Assembly: GCF_000003815.2 (NCBI RefSeq)
Contig: NC_049992.1
Location: 13,113,457 to 13,159,897, forward strand
DNA length: 46,441 nt
Source of the DNA: Branchiostoma floridae
Lineage: Eukaryota; Chordata; Leptocardii; Amphioxiformes; Branchiostomatidae
Direction of reading: 5' to 3'
Part shown: in pieces, positions 14,617 to 26,601 of the stretch
Numbering within the stretch: position 1 is the stretch's first letter
Layout of the letters: every line of letters starts with the position of its first letter
Notes under the pieces: model-generated
Told to the model about the DNA's origin: nothing
Databases searched by the model: none
Seen by the model: the letters and a program-made list of their open reading frames with translations, nothing else
Made by a program: the position numbers and the translations under genes

Positions 14617-15270
14617 GATATGGTTTCAAACCAATTCAAGAGCGATCTATATTTGAAAGAATGCTGAATGGGAATAGTCAGACACGTTGTCTGGAGGGTC
14701 GATGGTACATGTAATGTCGTAGTGCACTGCCCACTTATTTTACGAACAATTGCCTTCTTCTGTGCAGCGCAATAAAAGTGTGATGTGCCGCGAAGTTTCA
14801 AGTTACGTCGCTGATGTAAAGAAACACCCGACTGCTGTTAAAAATCAACGCCCTTTTGGCTTTCTCCTACATGTAATACAACACACCACATTCATAGCCC
14901 AAATACCGCGAATTCGTGAAACATCTTATTTGGCTTGTACTGTTCTCCTGCAGTTTGTATCTATCTCGCTAAGCGTCCGCATGAGTCTACCCGTACCCAA
15001 GTACCCATCGACATCACGGGGTCAAAGGGAAACATCGGAAGGTACATCGAAGGTTCATCCCGACCAACGCAGTGTTACAGATTCCACAGCAGGGTGTGCG
15101 TCGTGAGTTTTGCAACCGTCTTTCTACTTAAATCCGTATATATAGGGTCGTCAAACGTGTAATTTAGAGAGAGCAGAGCGTAAGATTCCAGAAGCCTTGC
15201 AGTGGAGCAAGAGACGCCTGGCATCTGTCAACGTGCGGTTTAGAACATCACAAGACGTGTACGACCAAGA
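14617..15270. other. Intergenic A-B with a possible decayed CUB-like exon
   Basis: No intact gene is seen. After an acceptor-like ctgcag at about 14953, one frame reads IDITGSKGNIGRYIEG and then a cysteine (to ~15100). This is like the first third of a CUB domain but without the usual N-terminal Cys spacing or a confident donor. It could be a remnant exon or chance. The rest is presumably the promoter of gene B. Confidence 0.2.
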
Positions 15271-17995
15271 ATGTTTTTCACATTGACGATTCTGGTGACA
15301 CTCTGTGACAGTGTTCTCGGTGATGGCTACATGTTTACAGGTAACGTTTGTATTTCTGAATCTGTGCTTCATCTCAAACATTGGGAGGACTATAATGCCC
15401 CTCCCCAGGCCCCAGTCTTGTGTTTACGTTAGGCTATTTTTGTAAGGACGGCATATCCCAGCTGTACAATGTGTATATTACAGGCCCATGGAATGTAAAA
15501 ATCATATAGCTATTATTTTACAGAATCATTAACCAGTCAGGTCTCATCCAACAGTGTTCTCGCCAGACCTTTTCAGGCCCCCTATGCTGTGATTTGGATA
15601 CCCTATGCTGTGATTTTGGCCCTTACGAGTGTTTCAACCAGCAAAGGGGACTTTTCTATTGCTTAGTAACAAGGGTAGGAAAAATGCATGCTTTAGTCAA
15701 CTTAATTTGGCCCTCAATATGCAGCAAAATGTTTCTAAGTTAGAAACATTTTGCTGCATATTGAGGGCCAAATTAGTAAGGGTTATTAATTAAAAAAGGC
15801 ACACCCCTACAATGCTCATACCTGAATCTCTTAACTATATGGCTTAGCTAAACTAAGATACCCCTATTGTGTGAAAAAATCCATGTGAGAACACTGATGT
15901 ATAAATAACGACAGCCTGGATTACGGTTCCTGGAAAATGAAAATGTCAGGGAAACTAACAGCAGGGTCACTGACCTCAAATGGACAGGTGAGAACATTCT
16001 CCTCAAAATCCCGGTGAGAACACTGATGTCTAAATAACGACAGTCTGCATTACGATACCTGGAAAATGTCAGGGAAACTGACAGCAGGGTCATTGACCTC
16101 AAATGGACAGGTCCCAAACCAAACCTCAAACCCATTACAGTTTACAGTATTGTTTCGGGGCTAACTGTCTTTGCACTTGGAATGCACCATAACTAGAATG
16201 TATGCTACCAAATACAAATACGCTTTATAGCTAAACAATAAAAGTATAATGTATAAAAGTATACTTTTTCACAGGTTCGCGATGAGCGAAACATGTTCTG
16301 TTTTTGCTTCCGTCTATGGGCGCCGCCATGTTGAATTTTGACGTAGTCATCAGTGGTCAATGGCCTGTAGAATTCTCATATCACTGTAGTAGTACTTCTG
16401 AGTTATCACCACGACCTGTACTTACCTTGTAAGAACATAAAAGTTCAATAAAGTGCATTCATTTATTCCTTCCCTTTCCTTCCTTTACTCATTCATTCAC
16501 TCACTCACTCATTCACTGTTTCCCTTTGCCACAGAGGAAATGTATGACAAATGCTGGACGGAGGTGTACTTGTCAGCCGACAGGGCGGGCTATATCACAT
16601 ACCACCGGGCCGGGCCGTATCCGCCCTACAAAGAGTGTGCCGTCAACTACTACACAGACTCGGGCTACGTCATCAGTTTGGAGGCATTTAACTTGACCGG
16701 CATGCCTAGTGACTGTTCCGATTACATATTTGTACGTCATATAATGTTAATGGTTCGATAGACTGAATTGAATTAATGGTAAAAATATTTGCAAACGCTG
16801 CCTTTGGATTTCGTATTTGTCGTTTGTGTTTGCGTATGGTATTCTGTTCAGAAACTTTCAAACTGAATTTTGTCTCATAACATTATAGCTTATGGATTCT
16901 TTCAATACGAAATTCGTATTTCATGAACAGATTCATATCGTTGTGTGGTTCTGTTAGATAATGTTTTGTACTGTCGCGTTTTATGTAGTTTAGCATTTTA
17001 TGTAGTTTGTGTCTTTTCCGCTAGGCGTGCAATGAGAAGGATTTCCTGTGCGACACAGACAGCAGTTCGGTGCACTACTGTTGGAGAGGAGTTCACTACA
17101 GTCATGACGTGTCCTGGGGACAGAGCATCACAATCCGCCTGTTCTCGGACCACTCCACACAGGGGGTCTACAGTATCGAGTACAGAGTGGAAGAAGGTCA
17201 GTTTGCTTAAGATTAAAGAGTAAAAACTTTAACTTCAATATATCATTATGTATGTCGGTCAGTTTGTTTGTGTTGGTGTGTGTTCAAGTTTGTTCCTGGT
17301 CTGAGTTGTGACTGGAGACTGACAGGATATATGCAAAAGTTGAGTTGGCCTGCATCTGAATTTCTTACAACTTGTTGAAATTTGGCACAACTCGAGGCCA
17401 CGAGGATGGCATGTGCCCGACAGCGGAGCATGTATTGTGTGAAATGGGCGTGTTGTCAAGAAATTTATTTAACAAAAAAGATCACTCACCGAAGTATGAC
17501 ATCTTCGATTTCTTCTTTCATTTTGTAGGAATGTGGCAACATGGAAACACTTAACTATACATTTTGATTGTATTCATCTTTCCCGTTTCAGCTAAAACAG
17601 ACAGCGACACCATCGTCTATATTGTAGTGGGTGTGATCGCCGCAGTGTGTGTCGTTGTCGGCATCATCTGCAAATGCTGTAGAAACGACGATGACGATCT
17701 CCCGCCTTTAAATATTCCCCCAGTTACTACAAGAAGCCCAAATGCTTCCATGCTCAGGAACGCTCGCCCGTTAATACCAGAAAGAAATTCAACGGAATTT
17801 GTCAGTCCTCCAGGACTTGTTTACATCCCGCCAGCAGGATATCCCTCCGCGCCTGCCCCAGGTAACCTTCAGTGGTATGACCTTCAGGAACGAAGCAGAG
17901 CGCCGCTTCCACCGGCTGGTCTTGGACAGGAGCCACCGCCACCTCCGTACGATGAAGCACTACAGATGCCAAGGAAACAACCTACAACGTCATAG
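15271..17995 (+). CDS. Gene B: small receptor, SP-CUB-TM-PPxY tail (280 aa)
   Basis: Exons are 15271-15340, 16535-16731, 17025-17196 and 17592-17995, with GT-AG junctions and phases 1-0-1. The signal peptide is MFFTLTILVTLCDSVLG. One CUB domain covers residues ~24-146. Its two halves are split by a phase-0 intron, and it has Cys in DKCWTE, KECAVN, SDCSDY and two more pairs. Its exon sizes (197 and 172) match the second CUB of gene A (197 and 175), with clear sequence similarity, so the two share ancestry. The last exon supplies a membrane span (~154-174, IVYIVVGVIAAVCVVVGII), KCC juxtamembrane cysteines, an acidic DDDD patch and a Pro-rich tail ending PPPPPYDEALQMP. It is likely a type I membrane protein. 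The PPxY suggests WW-domain binding, for example by NEDD4-type ligases (inference). Confidence 0.85.
15703..15775. repeat. Near-perfect 36-bp palindrome in intron 1 of gene B
   Basis: Arms 15703-15738 and 15740-15775 are exact reverse complements around a single base at 15739. I see no coding content. It could be a very small foldback element or a head-to-head duplication. Confidence 0.85.
15884..16111 (+). repeat. Imperfect direct repeat (two ~100-bp copies) in intron 1 of gene B
   Basis: A segment starting gtgagaacactgatgt is found at ~15885-15988 and again at ~16015-16111 with a few substitutions and a short indel, about 130 bases apart. It lies in the intron between the signal peptide and CUB exons. 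No function is apparent. Confidence 0.75.
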
Positions 17996-18201
17996 GACGT
18001 GCATACAACATTGTCATTGAGGACAGACATTGACTGCCAACTAATCTTTTTTCTGATAAAAAGTCACAATCGCCTGCACCTTAGTCTCACAGAAGTGGCA
18101 AGAGAGTAAGGATAGATAAACTTTCTTCAAAGACTTCGAAACTACCCCCCCCCCCCCATAAAATAAAAGCCAGCACCGCTTGAAGTCTGCGGAGGCGGCT
18201 T

Positions 18202-18252
18202 AGGCCCAATTTACACTTGTACAGATTCAAGAAACAAGTGTAAATTGGGCCT
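18202..18252 (+). other. 19-bp stem-loop in the 3' UTR of gene B
   Basis: Arms 18202-18220 and 18234-18252 are exact reverse complements with a 13-base loop. They lie between the gene B stop (17995) and the polyadenylation signal (18370), so the hairpin is probably transcribed. Confidence 0.65.
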
Positions 18253-18369
18253 TATGATAGAGAACTCTTGAATAGTAGAGATAGCACGGGACACGCGTAC
18301 GTTTGATTTTTTCTACAACTTTGGCTATCTCGTCTTTTTTTTCTTTGTACTATTCTTCAAGTGTACGTC

Positions 18370-18375
18370 AATAAA
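18370..18375 (+). terminator. Polyadenylation signal AATAAA, gene B
   Basis: Canonical AATAAA 375 bases after the stop codon of gene B. Confidence 0.5.
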
Positions 18376-19178
18376 CTTTTAACTACTGGCACGCTGCTGT
18401 TCACAATCCATTGACTCGCTGTATTATTAGTCATTGCATGGTAAGGATCAATTGTCTAAAACGGGGCTAATCAATTCCGAAAACTGGACTTGTTAGAGAG
18501 AATACTTCCATCTCCTTCTCCTACATTTGTTATCAGAATAAATAACACAGGCTTCCCATTTAAATTTAATCATCGACTTCCATAAGTCAAGAAAAAGTTG
18601 TCGTTTGTCGATATGGACCACCAAACGCAGAGTATGGTAGATCCATTGAATGTAGACATGGGTTAAATAGAAATCATTTCATTTGGGCACCACACTGTTC
18701 TTTGCGTCCCTTTCTTCGCAATTGTTACCGACAAATCCTGTGACAAATAAGGACAGATACCAAACGTGTCATCTCCGACACAAACCGATCTAACGTCCGA
18801 CAGGTTGTGCGGCTTCCTTTGTTCTCACGAAACGGGGTTGACCATTTCTTATTTGGGTGAAGGTGTGGTTCGCTATCAGCAGCAAATTGGAACCAAAGTT
18901 CTTAATTGTAGCTGTAAAACCACGCAAGGAAAGTAATATCTGGGTCTTACAGTGCAGAAAATTTGCCTTTCTGTACAAGTTTATCCAAGCACAACTATCG
19001 TTACGTTTCATGTACGATCGCACCCCATTGAGTACTGGACTGAAGGAATCGAAGAGCAGCAGGTGGAGTTACGAAAGGACCGGTCGCCGTCTGTGTGTCT
19101 GTAGTTCCAGCTTTCCTTCTTTATTTCTACCAGAAGGTTTGATAGGTATTAGAAGTGATATCTACGGTACACAGGGCC
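18376..19178. other. Intergenic B-C, no gene seen
   Basis: About 800 bases with no recognised exon. It probably includes the promoter and 5' UTR of gene C. An open frame runs through into the gene C signal peptide exon in another frame and looks like chance. Confidence 0.5.
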
Positions 19179-22100
19179 ATGGCTGGCGTGTGGACGACAA
19201 TTGTTTTGCTGACAATCGTCCAGTGGCAGTGGACACTCGCAGGTGAGTAGTCGCCATGTTTGTTCAGACAACTCGTGTCAACACACCGTGCTGCCATGGT
19301 TACTTACAGGTAGTCCTGGAATTCGTTATGTTTCCCAGTCCTATTGGAAGTATTTTTGACCTTGACTGACACCTGTATGGCAGGAATATCTCTGGGTAGT
19401 CTCCACCTGTTAGAACACAGTGTGGTATGCATGTAGTCAGTTCAATTGTCTACACATCATGTCATAAGATTTGTTTGTATAGATGCTCCTCCAACACACA
19501 CGCACCTTGTGTGAAAGGTAGAAAAGCTCGCACTTTGTTCGGTAGTGATTATATGAATAAATGTAGTTTCCTTGATTTGGAAATGCTAGCTACAATACAC
19601 AGGTGTTTTCAAAAGCTCTCAGGCCATTTTTGGCGTACTGGCTACTGTCCTGATCACCAAGCTATAGTAACCAGGGCCGCTGACAAAAGAATTAGGACAC
19701 CGTCTAGTCTTCAATATCTATACTATTCCTGTCAGTTATCAGGAGGCCGGCTGTAAAAAAAATCATGCTCGAGCACTTTGATGCCAATAACTGCATTTAT
19801 CTGAAGTGTGTTCGCCGTGGTTTCGATAACTTTTGCTTCATTTTACAAACGTTGTGATTAACCTGCATTCGGGGCTTTTACTTCGTAACCAATGGGACAT
19901 AATTCTTAGTGACTGATTCGGGTCAGTTGTTTTTGTCATTTTCCTTCCATACATTGCTGCTAACAACGTATAGTATATATACAACTGTAGGTGTATATCA
20001 ACAGTAACAACAGTTACGTTGCTTCACCATCAAATCTTTGTCTATAAAACCTTCTTTGCTGCTACTGAAATAAAGGTAGTTAAGCCAATGCACTGGCTGG
20101 AAGGACAAAGCTTTAAGGCTAGCAACCTGGTAAACAGTCATACAACAGTCTAATCGAGTTTTCTTCCATATGATGGTGTACATTGTCTGCTCACGCGCAG
20201 AAAGAAAGACTTCCTTTGTCCGTGACCAAAAGGGGTGATTTAAGTATCCAGGGTAGCTTATCATGTTCCGCACTTTTTAATCTTTGAAAAGTTATTCCTT
20301 GTCGCGGTTTAGCTTTCGTTGCTGGTGTTAGTTAGCCCGCAGGGTACCACCAGTGAAGCGTAATCATGTGTCTTTCTCCAGTTGCTTACTACATACATAC
20401 ATAAATAATTCATCCGGTTTTACACCGGTGAGGCACAGTCCAAAGCACAAGTTTTCCAGAATGATCTGTCCTTCATGGCAGACACTAAACTTGACCCTGA
20501 CAGTCCAATGTCTCTTTCTATCATTGTCTTTAAGGTAATGTACGGTCGGCCAACTCTGCGCCTTCCTTCTGGCAGCCAGTCCATTAGTCTCCCTGCAGGC
20601 TCATACCCACGAACCACGTGCCCTGCCAGGGCGAGTCGGCGCTGCCTCACCACAGATGAAATGGCTGGGAGTGGGCCGTATAGTTGCTTGTTGGTTAAAC
20701 AGTCTCTCCATGAAACATTATATACCTTTCTCAACATTTTCGTATAAGTACCATCCAATTTTTTGCTCTGGGCTGCTGTCATAGTCCATGACTCACAACT
20801 ATACAGTAGAATGGACTCAGTACATGCTTTAAACACTTTGGTTTTTGTGTGCTTTCTGATGGGTGCTTTCCATATCTTTTGTAAGGAATGGAGAGAACTC
20901 CAGGCTTGAGCAATCCTACATTCCATATCCTTCTCAGAATTGGTATAGCCACCTAAGTACTTAAAGTCTACTACACGCTCGATTTCAGAACCGTCGGAAG
21001 TAGTTAGTTGCTGGGAAGATGATGGGTTTATATGCATGTATTTTGTTTTTGACGGGTTCAAATATAAGCCGATGGCCTGACATGCCACTTCTACTTTGTC
21101 TAACAGTTGCTTACTAAAACCATTTAATGCTTAGCATAGCACAGTCGCAGATGTCTTCAGTGCTTTGTACAAGATGGTTTGAAAGAGACACAGTATTTGG
21201 CCACGGAGAATATAAATTTCTATAAGATTATTGTCTTTCCTATCTGTGGCTCATTCGGAACCATAAGCTACGTTCGTTTTACAGAAACATTAGCTTTACT
21301 TGCCAATCACAGTCCCTTTAAGCAAAGAAAGAGAGAACCTTGGTGATACGGTAGGAAACGTTAATGTTCAGCGTCAGTGTTTCCAGCAAGACCCAACATG
21401 AACAATTTAAGACAGCTGTTAACAAAGTTCTTTTAAACTATAATTCCCAGAGCTAGTTTTCACTGCATATGTATATGTATGTATATATGGGCTGATGTAA
21501 ACGCTTTTTGGCTGTATATATGAGCTGATGTAAACGTTTACTGGATCACAATAATGTTCTTAATGTTCGAGGCTACTGTAATGTAAATGTGACGTATGAT
21601 TGCTTTTCTTTGTATTGTATGGACCGCATATCATCAGTAATGATGTAAATATTCAGGCTCTTTTGTACTGATTAAAAAAGGTATTTCTCTCATATTCTTG
21701 TCGCCGTGTTGTTGACATCGTATTTGCTATTCCTTAAAATATATATATACGTATATTGCGTTTAATGTAAAAAAATGTCTATTATTAAAGGCATCCGTAT
21801 GGCAGTTTACGTACAGTCCAAACGTACAAAACAACCTTTTAAAACTGCCACCTACCGATTGTTTCCACACAGTGCCTGACGGGTACGAGGGTTGCTACAC
21901 GGACAACATTTTCGTTCGGGTCTTTCCGCACGAGGAGAAATGGGACTTTCTGCTGACTAACGCTCGGTGTGTGACCCACTGTAGGAACAATGGATACGCT
22001 TACGCAGGTAGACATGTATTCTAAAGTGTAAGCAAATGCATATTTGTACGAGAGAGGGGGAGAAACGGACAGAATGCGCTCGTCAGTGTTTCTCTCTTTC

Positions 22101-22291
22101 TCTCTCTCTCTCTCCCTCTCGTCTCCCTCTCGCTCTCTCTGTGCTCACGTGTTTGTTTGTGTGAGAGAGGCGAGGGGGATCCGGAGAGACAGAGAATGCA
22201 TCCGGAGAGACAGAGAATGCACTCGGGTATCTCTCTCTCTCTCTCTTTCTTAGAGAGGGGGAGAGACAGAGAATGCGCTCGGGTATCTCTC

Positions 22292-22334
<43 letters not shown>

Positions 22335-23537
22335 CACAGAGAAAACGAGTGTGCTCGGTGTGTGTGTGTGTGTGCCTGTGTGAGTGTGTTTGCGCATGTG
22401 TTTATGTATGTATGCATGTATGTATGTAACGCTATGTATGTATGTGTATGTGCGTGTGCTTGTGCATGTGCGTTTGTCCTTATCAGTTAGATTCAACATT
22501 TTCTTTTCCTGCCAGGAACCCAGTTCGCGTTGCAGTGTTTCTGCGGGACAGAGCAGAACTTCCAGAACCTGGGGGCCGCCCTGAGCGACTCGGAGTGCAA
22601 CTCCGACTGCTCCGGGAACAATGCCGAGAAGTGTGGCGGGAGTCTCAAGCTGTCTGTGTACGAAGTAGTGGGTGCGCATTGTCTCTTACTCTTAGTCAAT
22701 TTTTGTCTTTATGTGACACATGAATGAACTTGTCGTTGATCTGCGATATATGAATCTATCTAAGATGCATGGAAATGAAATGGTAAAATTACAGTAACAA
22801 AAGTGGAGACGACACTTAAATACAAATATTGAACTTTGCAAAACTTCTCAAACCCTTAAACTTTTACAGCTTATACTTACGAAGTTGATACTTTGTGAAA
22901 AGCTTTCGTGATACTCTACGGTTCAAAATGACCCGCGCGTCATTGAAAATTAAAATCCGGAAATTATTTCTTAAAATCTGGAAATTATGTTGCTTTGTCC
23001 CATACGCCATTGCTGTACCCGATGATTTTTTTCATAGTTTGATCAACTGCTTCAACTGTTTTTTTGGCTATAGATCCAGCATCGTCCGGTGGTTTGGGAA
23101 TCGGAGCCATCATTGGGATCGTGGTCGGGGTGATCATCCTCCTCACCGTGATGTTCATCATCATTTGTGTCGTGGCCTGTCAGAGCAAGCCGTCCAGCAG
23201 GGTGACGGCCACGGGCGTGTCTGTAGGAGGAAACACCGTGGTCAACACCACACACATGGGCGGTAACACCGTGGTCATGGGCACCAACATGATGTACCCC
23301 GGCAACGGAGTCGTCGTGCAGCAGGGCGGGATGTACCCCATGCGGATTCAACAGCCCGCCCCTTACCAGCAACCCATGCAGCCTCAGCAGCCTCCACCCT
23401 ATCCACCACCGCAACCTCAGCAGCCTCCGGGTTACCCGCAACCTAACCAGCCTCAGCAGCAATCCAGCCAAATCCCCCCTCCTCCAGCCTACGACGAACC
23501 TGCCAAACCATCCGATGGCCAGCTCTACTCTCAGTAG
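19179..23537 (+). CDS. Gene C: WSC-domain membrane protein with PPxY tail (272 aa)
   Basis: Exons are 19179-19242, 21873-22007, 22516-22671 and 23074-23537; all are phase 1 with GT-AG. The start gccATGG gives a signal peptide (MAGVWTTIVLLTIVQWQWTLA). Residues ~22-118 are a WSC domain encoded as two exons. The first half (GYEGCYTDN...RCVTHCRNNGYAYAG) and second half (LQCFCGTEQNF...CNSDCSGNNAEKCGG...LSVYEVV) together have eight Cys. WSC domains occur in yeast wall-stress sensors, polycystin-1 and kremen, with proposed carbohydrate binding. The last exon encodes a membrane span (~125-152, IGAIIGIVVGVIILLTVMFI), then a Q/P-rich tail with several PPxY motifs (PPPY, PPGY, PPAYDE). Unlike D and E it has no SRCR domain. 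Intron 1 hosts a LINE fragment and intron 2 long microsatellites. Confidence 0.87.
20385..21130 (-). mobile_element. 5'-truncated non-LTR retrotransposon (LINE) fragment in intron 1 of gene C
   Basis: The minus strand from 21088 to 20420 encodes 222 residues typical of the part after the reverse transcriptase catalytic centre of LINE ORF2 (GLYLNPSKTKYM, DFKYLGG, CESWTMT, RRLALAGHVVR, GRRRVGRP). In one frame it runs slightly further upstream to a stop near 21130. The catalytic YADD box is missing, so the copy is 5'-truncated and inactive. At its 3' end (about 20391-20410) is a short ATAC/ATAA repeat, as found at 3' tails of RTE-like elements. It lies antisense in a host intron. Confidence 0.8.
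22085..22480 (+). repeat. (TC)n, (TG)n and (TATG)n microsatellites in intron 2 of gene C
   Basis: Runs of CT (22085-22140, 22228-22250), nearly pure TG (22297-22333, 22360-22380) and TGTA units (22400-22445), plus short repeated GGAGAGACAGAGAATGC units. They separate the two exons of the WSC domain. Reading frames across them are repeat artefacts. Confidence 0.9.
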
Positions 23538-24526
23538 ACTCTACACTACTGATATAGACTACATCATCACTATTTCCCCTTTTCCAGTTGAGTCCATCCT
23601 CGCGGTGTTAATCTGACTCTAAAATACCAGCTCTGGATTAGAACTCCAATACAAGAATTTTGCGTTCTAGCAACATGTTAAAAGTTATCCAGAGGCACAT
23701 TGTATGGTAACACAAGCCATATATCTTGCAAAAGTCCAACCTCTGAAAACATCCGTTCTCCTTGTCCACAGCATCTTCTTGTCTTAGTGGATGCCATCGT
23801 CAGAATTCAGAATCAACATCTAGCATATGGCAATCGTTAGGGTTGACGAATAGCTTTTTGTATCTAAGATATTCTTTTTGGGTTGTTTTATGTGAAATCT
23901 ACTAACACAGATACAAAGACAGACATTGACATGTTCGGTATAAATCCTGTCACTGTCTATACAATGAAAAGCCAATGACTAGCCTGACTAGCCCCGACTA
24001 AAGGGTTCTATTTTGTGTATATATATATGATGCATTGTGTTGCTACTGTAGTAGGGGATAGGCAATTGTATATATATTGTACATTTTACATGAATTTGGT
24101 GACTTGAGGTGTATTTATAAGGCTAGAAGAATGTGCAAAAGCATCAACTTCAACTTAGACACAGACTACATGCGTAACATGGTTTTATCTGTGAGGACCA
24201 CTATATCGTATTTCATGCTGGCTAAGTGACTATTTTGTTCGATATTTGTGTGGAAATCTTGAACTACCGGCCAACAGTATAGTTTTAGGACATACACGTT
24301 TGCCGGTTTCTGTGTTCGATATTTTCAATTTTGTGGCACTTTGAAATTAATTCTCACAGGTTGCCATATCAGTCGTTTTCACTGTCATCCGACTGTGTTG
24401 TAGGTGTTCGAATGATATTCTGATATTCTTGTATATACCGTCAGTGGAACATATGAGAAAGGGGTTATATTTTCACCAGTGTTTGTCATTTTTTCTCTGA
24501 TCTTGTGTATCAAATTGATGATACTA

Positions 24527-24532
24527 AATAAA
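24527..24532 (+). terminator. Polyadenylation signal AATAAA, gene C
   Basis: First clear AATAAA after the gene C stop, about 990 bases downstream; it implies a long 3' UTR from 23538. Confidence 0.4.
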
Positions 24533-25503
24533 TGCCTATGCTTACGCCTATACAACATTGACTGAAAACCGCGAGAAACTGCAACACGTTGGCGGCGTCA
24601 CTGCGGCCGAGCGATTTGACAGAGCGTCCAACGAATTTCACAATCTTTTACGCTCTGTGTGTTTTGTTGTCTTTTTAGCCATACTTGTACATTTTGTATG
24701 ACATTCCTTTTATGAAGTCAAGTGTAAGTTGTGTAACAAAAGTTCAATTTATAACCTCCGACAACGTACCGCCGCTAGGTAAAGAAAACATTGCCTATTG
24801 AAATCAGCGTAGTACCTCATCCCTCAACTCTCAGTGGCACCGTCCTCACCATAGCAACCATCCAGGTGAACGATATCGATATCGTTGACTTAGAGAAGCC
24901 AATTCACCTTTGGTATCTTATAGTTTTGTCTATCACACCATTTCCGTTACATAGGTTATATGCGTTTAAACGTTACATTCGGACGATTGTGTTAAAACAG
25001 GACTTGAAATACTGGCGGACACATGAGTCTTCGTCCAACGTTACCTGATATAACGTCCTTGCTGATATGTAGTTCTGTCAAATACAATCCGGTTTCTCCT
25101 CCGACCGGGCAAACCACCGCGGGGTGGATTCTTTTGTCCCCACTAAAGGGGTCGATCATTTTTCATTCACATGTCGTGCGCTGTGCTATCATCCCGATCA
25201 GCGACGGTGTTGCGATCAAATCTATGAGCTTTAACACGAAGAGTTGTGTTGTGAGCTTTCCAGTTATTTGCTAATTGTGTATTGACACGTTTATAAAGCA
25301 ACGAGGCTAATAAACAGAGGGAGATGTCAACGTCCTTAAGTTATAAACGATCAGGCCCCAATGAACACGAGATATTTGAGAAGGGCAGTGGTCAGGTGAA
25401 GTCTCGAACTTACCACCGATCCTCCTTACTAGCAGTTGTAGCTTTTACCTCCTTGGATTTGGTAAGCATCGAATTTAGTATTAGTGTGACAAAAGACAGG
25501 ATC
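24533..25503. other. Upstream region of gene D, start of duplicated unit at about 24811
   Basis: No gene is recognised. From about 24811 the sequence is repeated, with scattered differences, from 31588 up to gene E. Within it a short frame (25023-25274; counterpart 31801-32016) is partly conserved between copies but shows no domain, so I do not call it. The promoters and 5' UTRs of D and E presumably lie in this block. Confidence 0.55.
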
Positions 25504-26564
25504 ATGGCAGGTGTGTGGACAGCTCTTCTTTTGCTGACGATTCTCCGGGGCACAGGTGCACAAGGTGAGTAGCCGCCATCTTTGTTTAGACGAATTATGT
25601 CAACATACTTTGTCATGGCTGTTTGTATTTTTTGAATAGGGCAGTCCCAGTTCTCTTTCTTATTTTCTAAACCTTTTCGGAGCGATGTTTGAGCCCACGA
25701 TAGTCACGACAGAAGTTAGAAATGTGCCACTTGTTATAGGTACCACTAGAATACGATTTGTTTATACTTCTTACTGTACGGTTTGTGCATAAACACAATA
25801 GAGGTTTTATTCTGTACTTCGTGGCACTTATGACCTTAAGCCGGGTTCATACGTGCGTACATATTCAAGTCCGTTTGGGGTCTGTATGGAATTCTTAGCT
25901 CCTACCAGGCTCCACAGGTCGCTGGAAAAATTGTAGAAATTTGGCAAATATAGACACATAACATACAAGAGGAGTTAGCTGTCCAAAGTGAGTGTGGTTT
26001 GCAACCGGCTTACTTCGCTGTCATGTTATCTGGCTATATTTGTCCAATTTCTATACTTTTTCTGAAGTCTCGGTTGAACGAGAGCAGCAAGCAGCTGGAG
26101 CTTTTTCTGACGACCTGAGCTGCCTGGTAGAGAATAAAACTATTATACTACATGTAGTATATTTCCTACATATGGAAATGTGAACGAATTCCCACATCTT
26201 TTACGTCTGCTCTGGACATGACATAACGTGTGTGATATGTCAAGTGGAATTATGCTAACTTCCGTCAGACATTGTACTGAGACCACAGTATCCCAGGGAC
26301 CACAGATTCTGCTCAAATGAAATTGAAGATGAACGCCACTTCATCACAGATTTTTCACGATATGATGATATACACATATGCTAAAGCTGTTAACCCTTCC
26401 TTCCACCTGCTCAAATAATTCAATATCTTGTAAACTAGGGGGCCCACTTACTCCCTGCCCTAAGAGCTATCTACCACTCGAAAATCATGACCGTAGCATG
26501 TCCAGAACTCGAGATATCACGCACACACACACACACACACACACACAAACAAACACACACACAA

Positions 26565-26601
<37 letters not shown>

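Noticed and set aside
19998-20273. 91-codon minus-strand frame upstream of the LINE tail
   Set aside because: No reverse transcriptase or other similarity and outside the repeat; probably chance in an intron.
22083-22679. 198-codon minus-strand frame
   Set aside because: Made of TC/TG microsatellites and antisense of the WSC exon.
23052-23471. 139-codon minus-strand frame rich in Arg, Leu and His
   Set aside because: Antisense shadow of the gene C Pro/Gln-rich tail.
25023-25274. 83-codon frame with a 71-codon counterpart at 31801-32016
   Set aside because: Conservation is explained by the recent duplication; ends differ by indels, no domain or splice logic. Ka/Ks on the two copies would decide.
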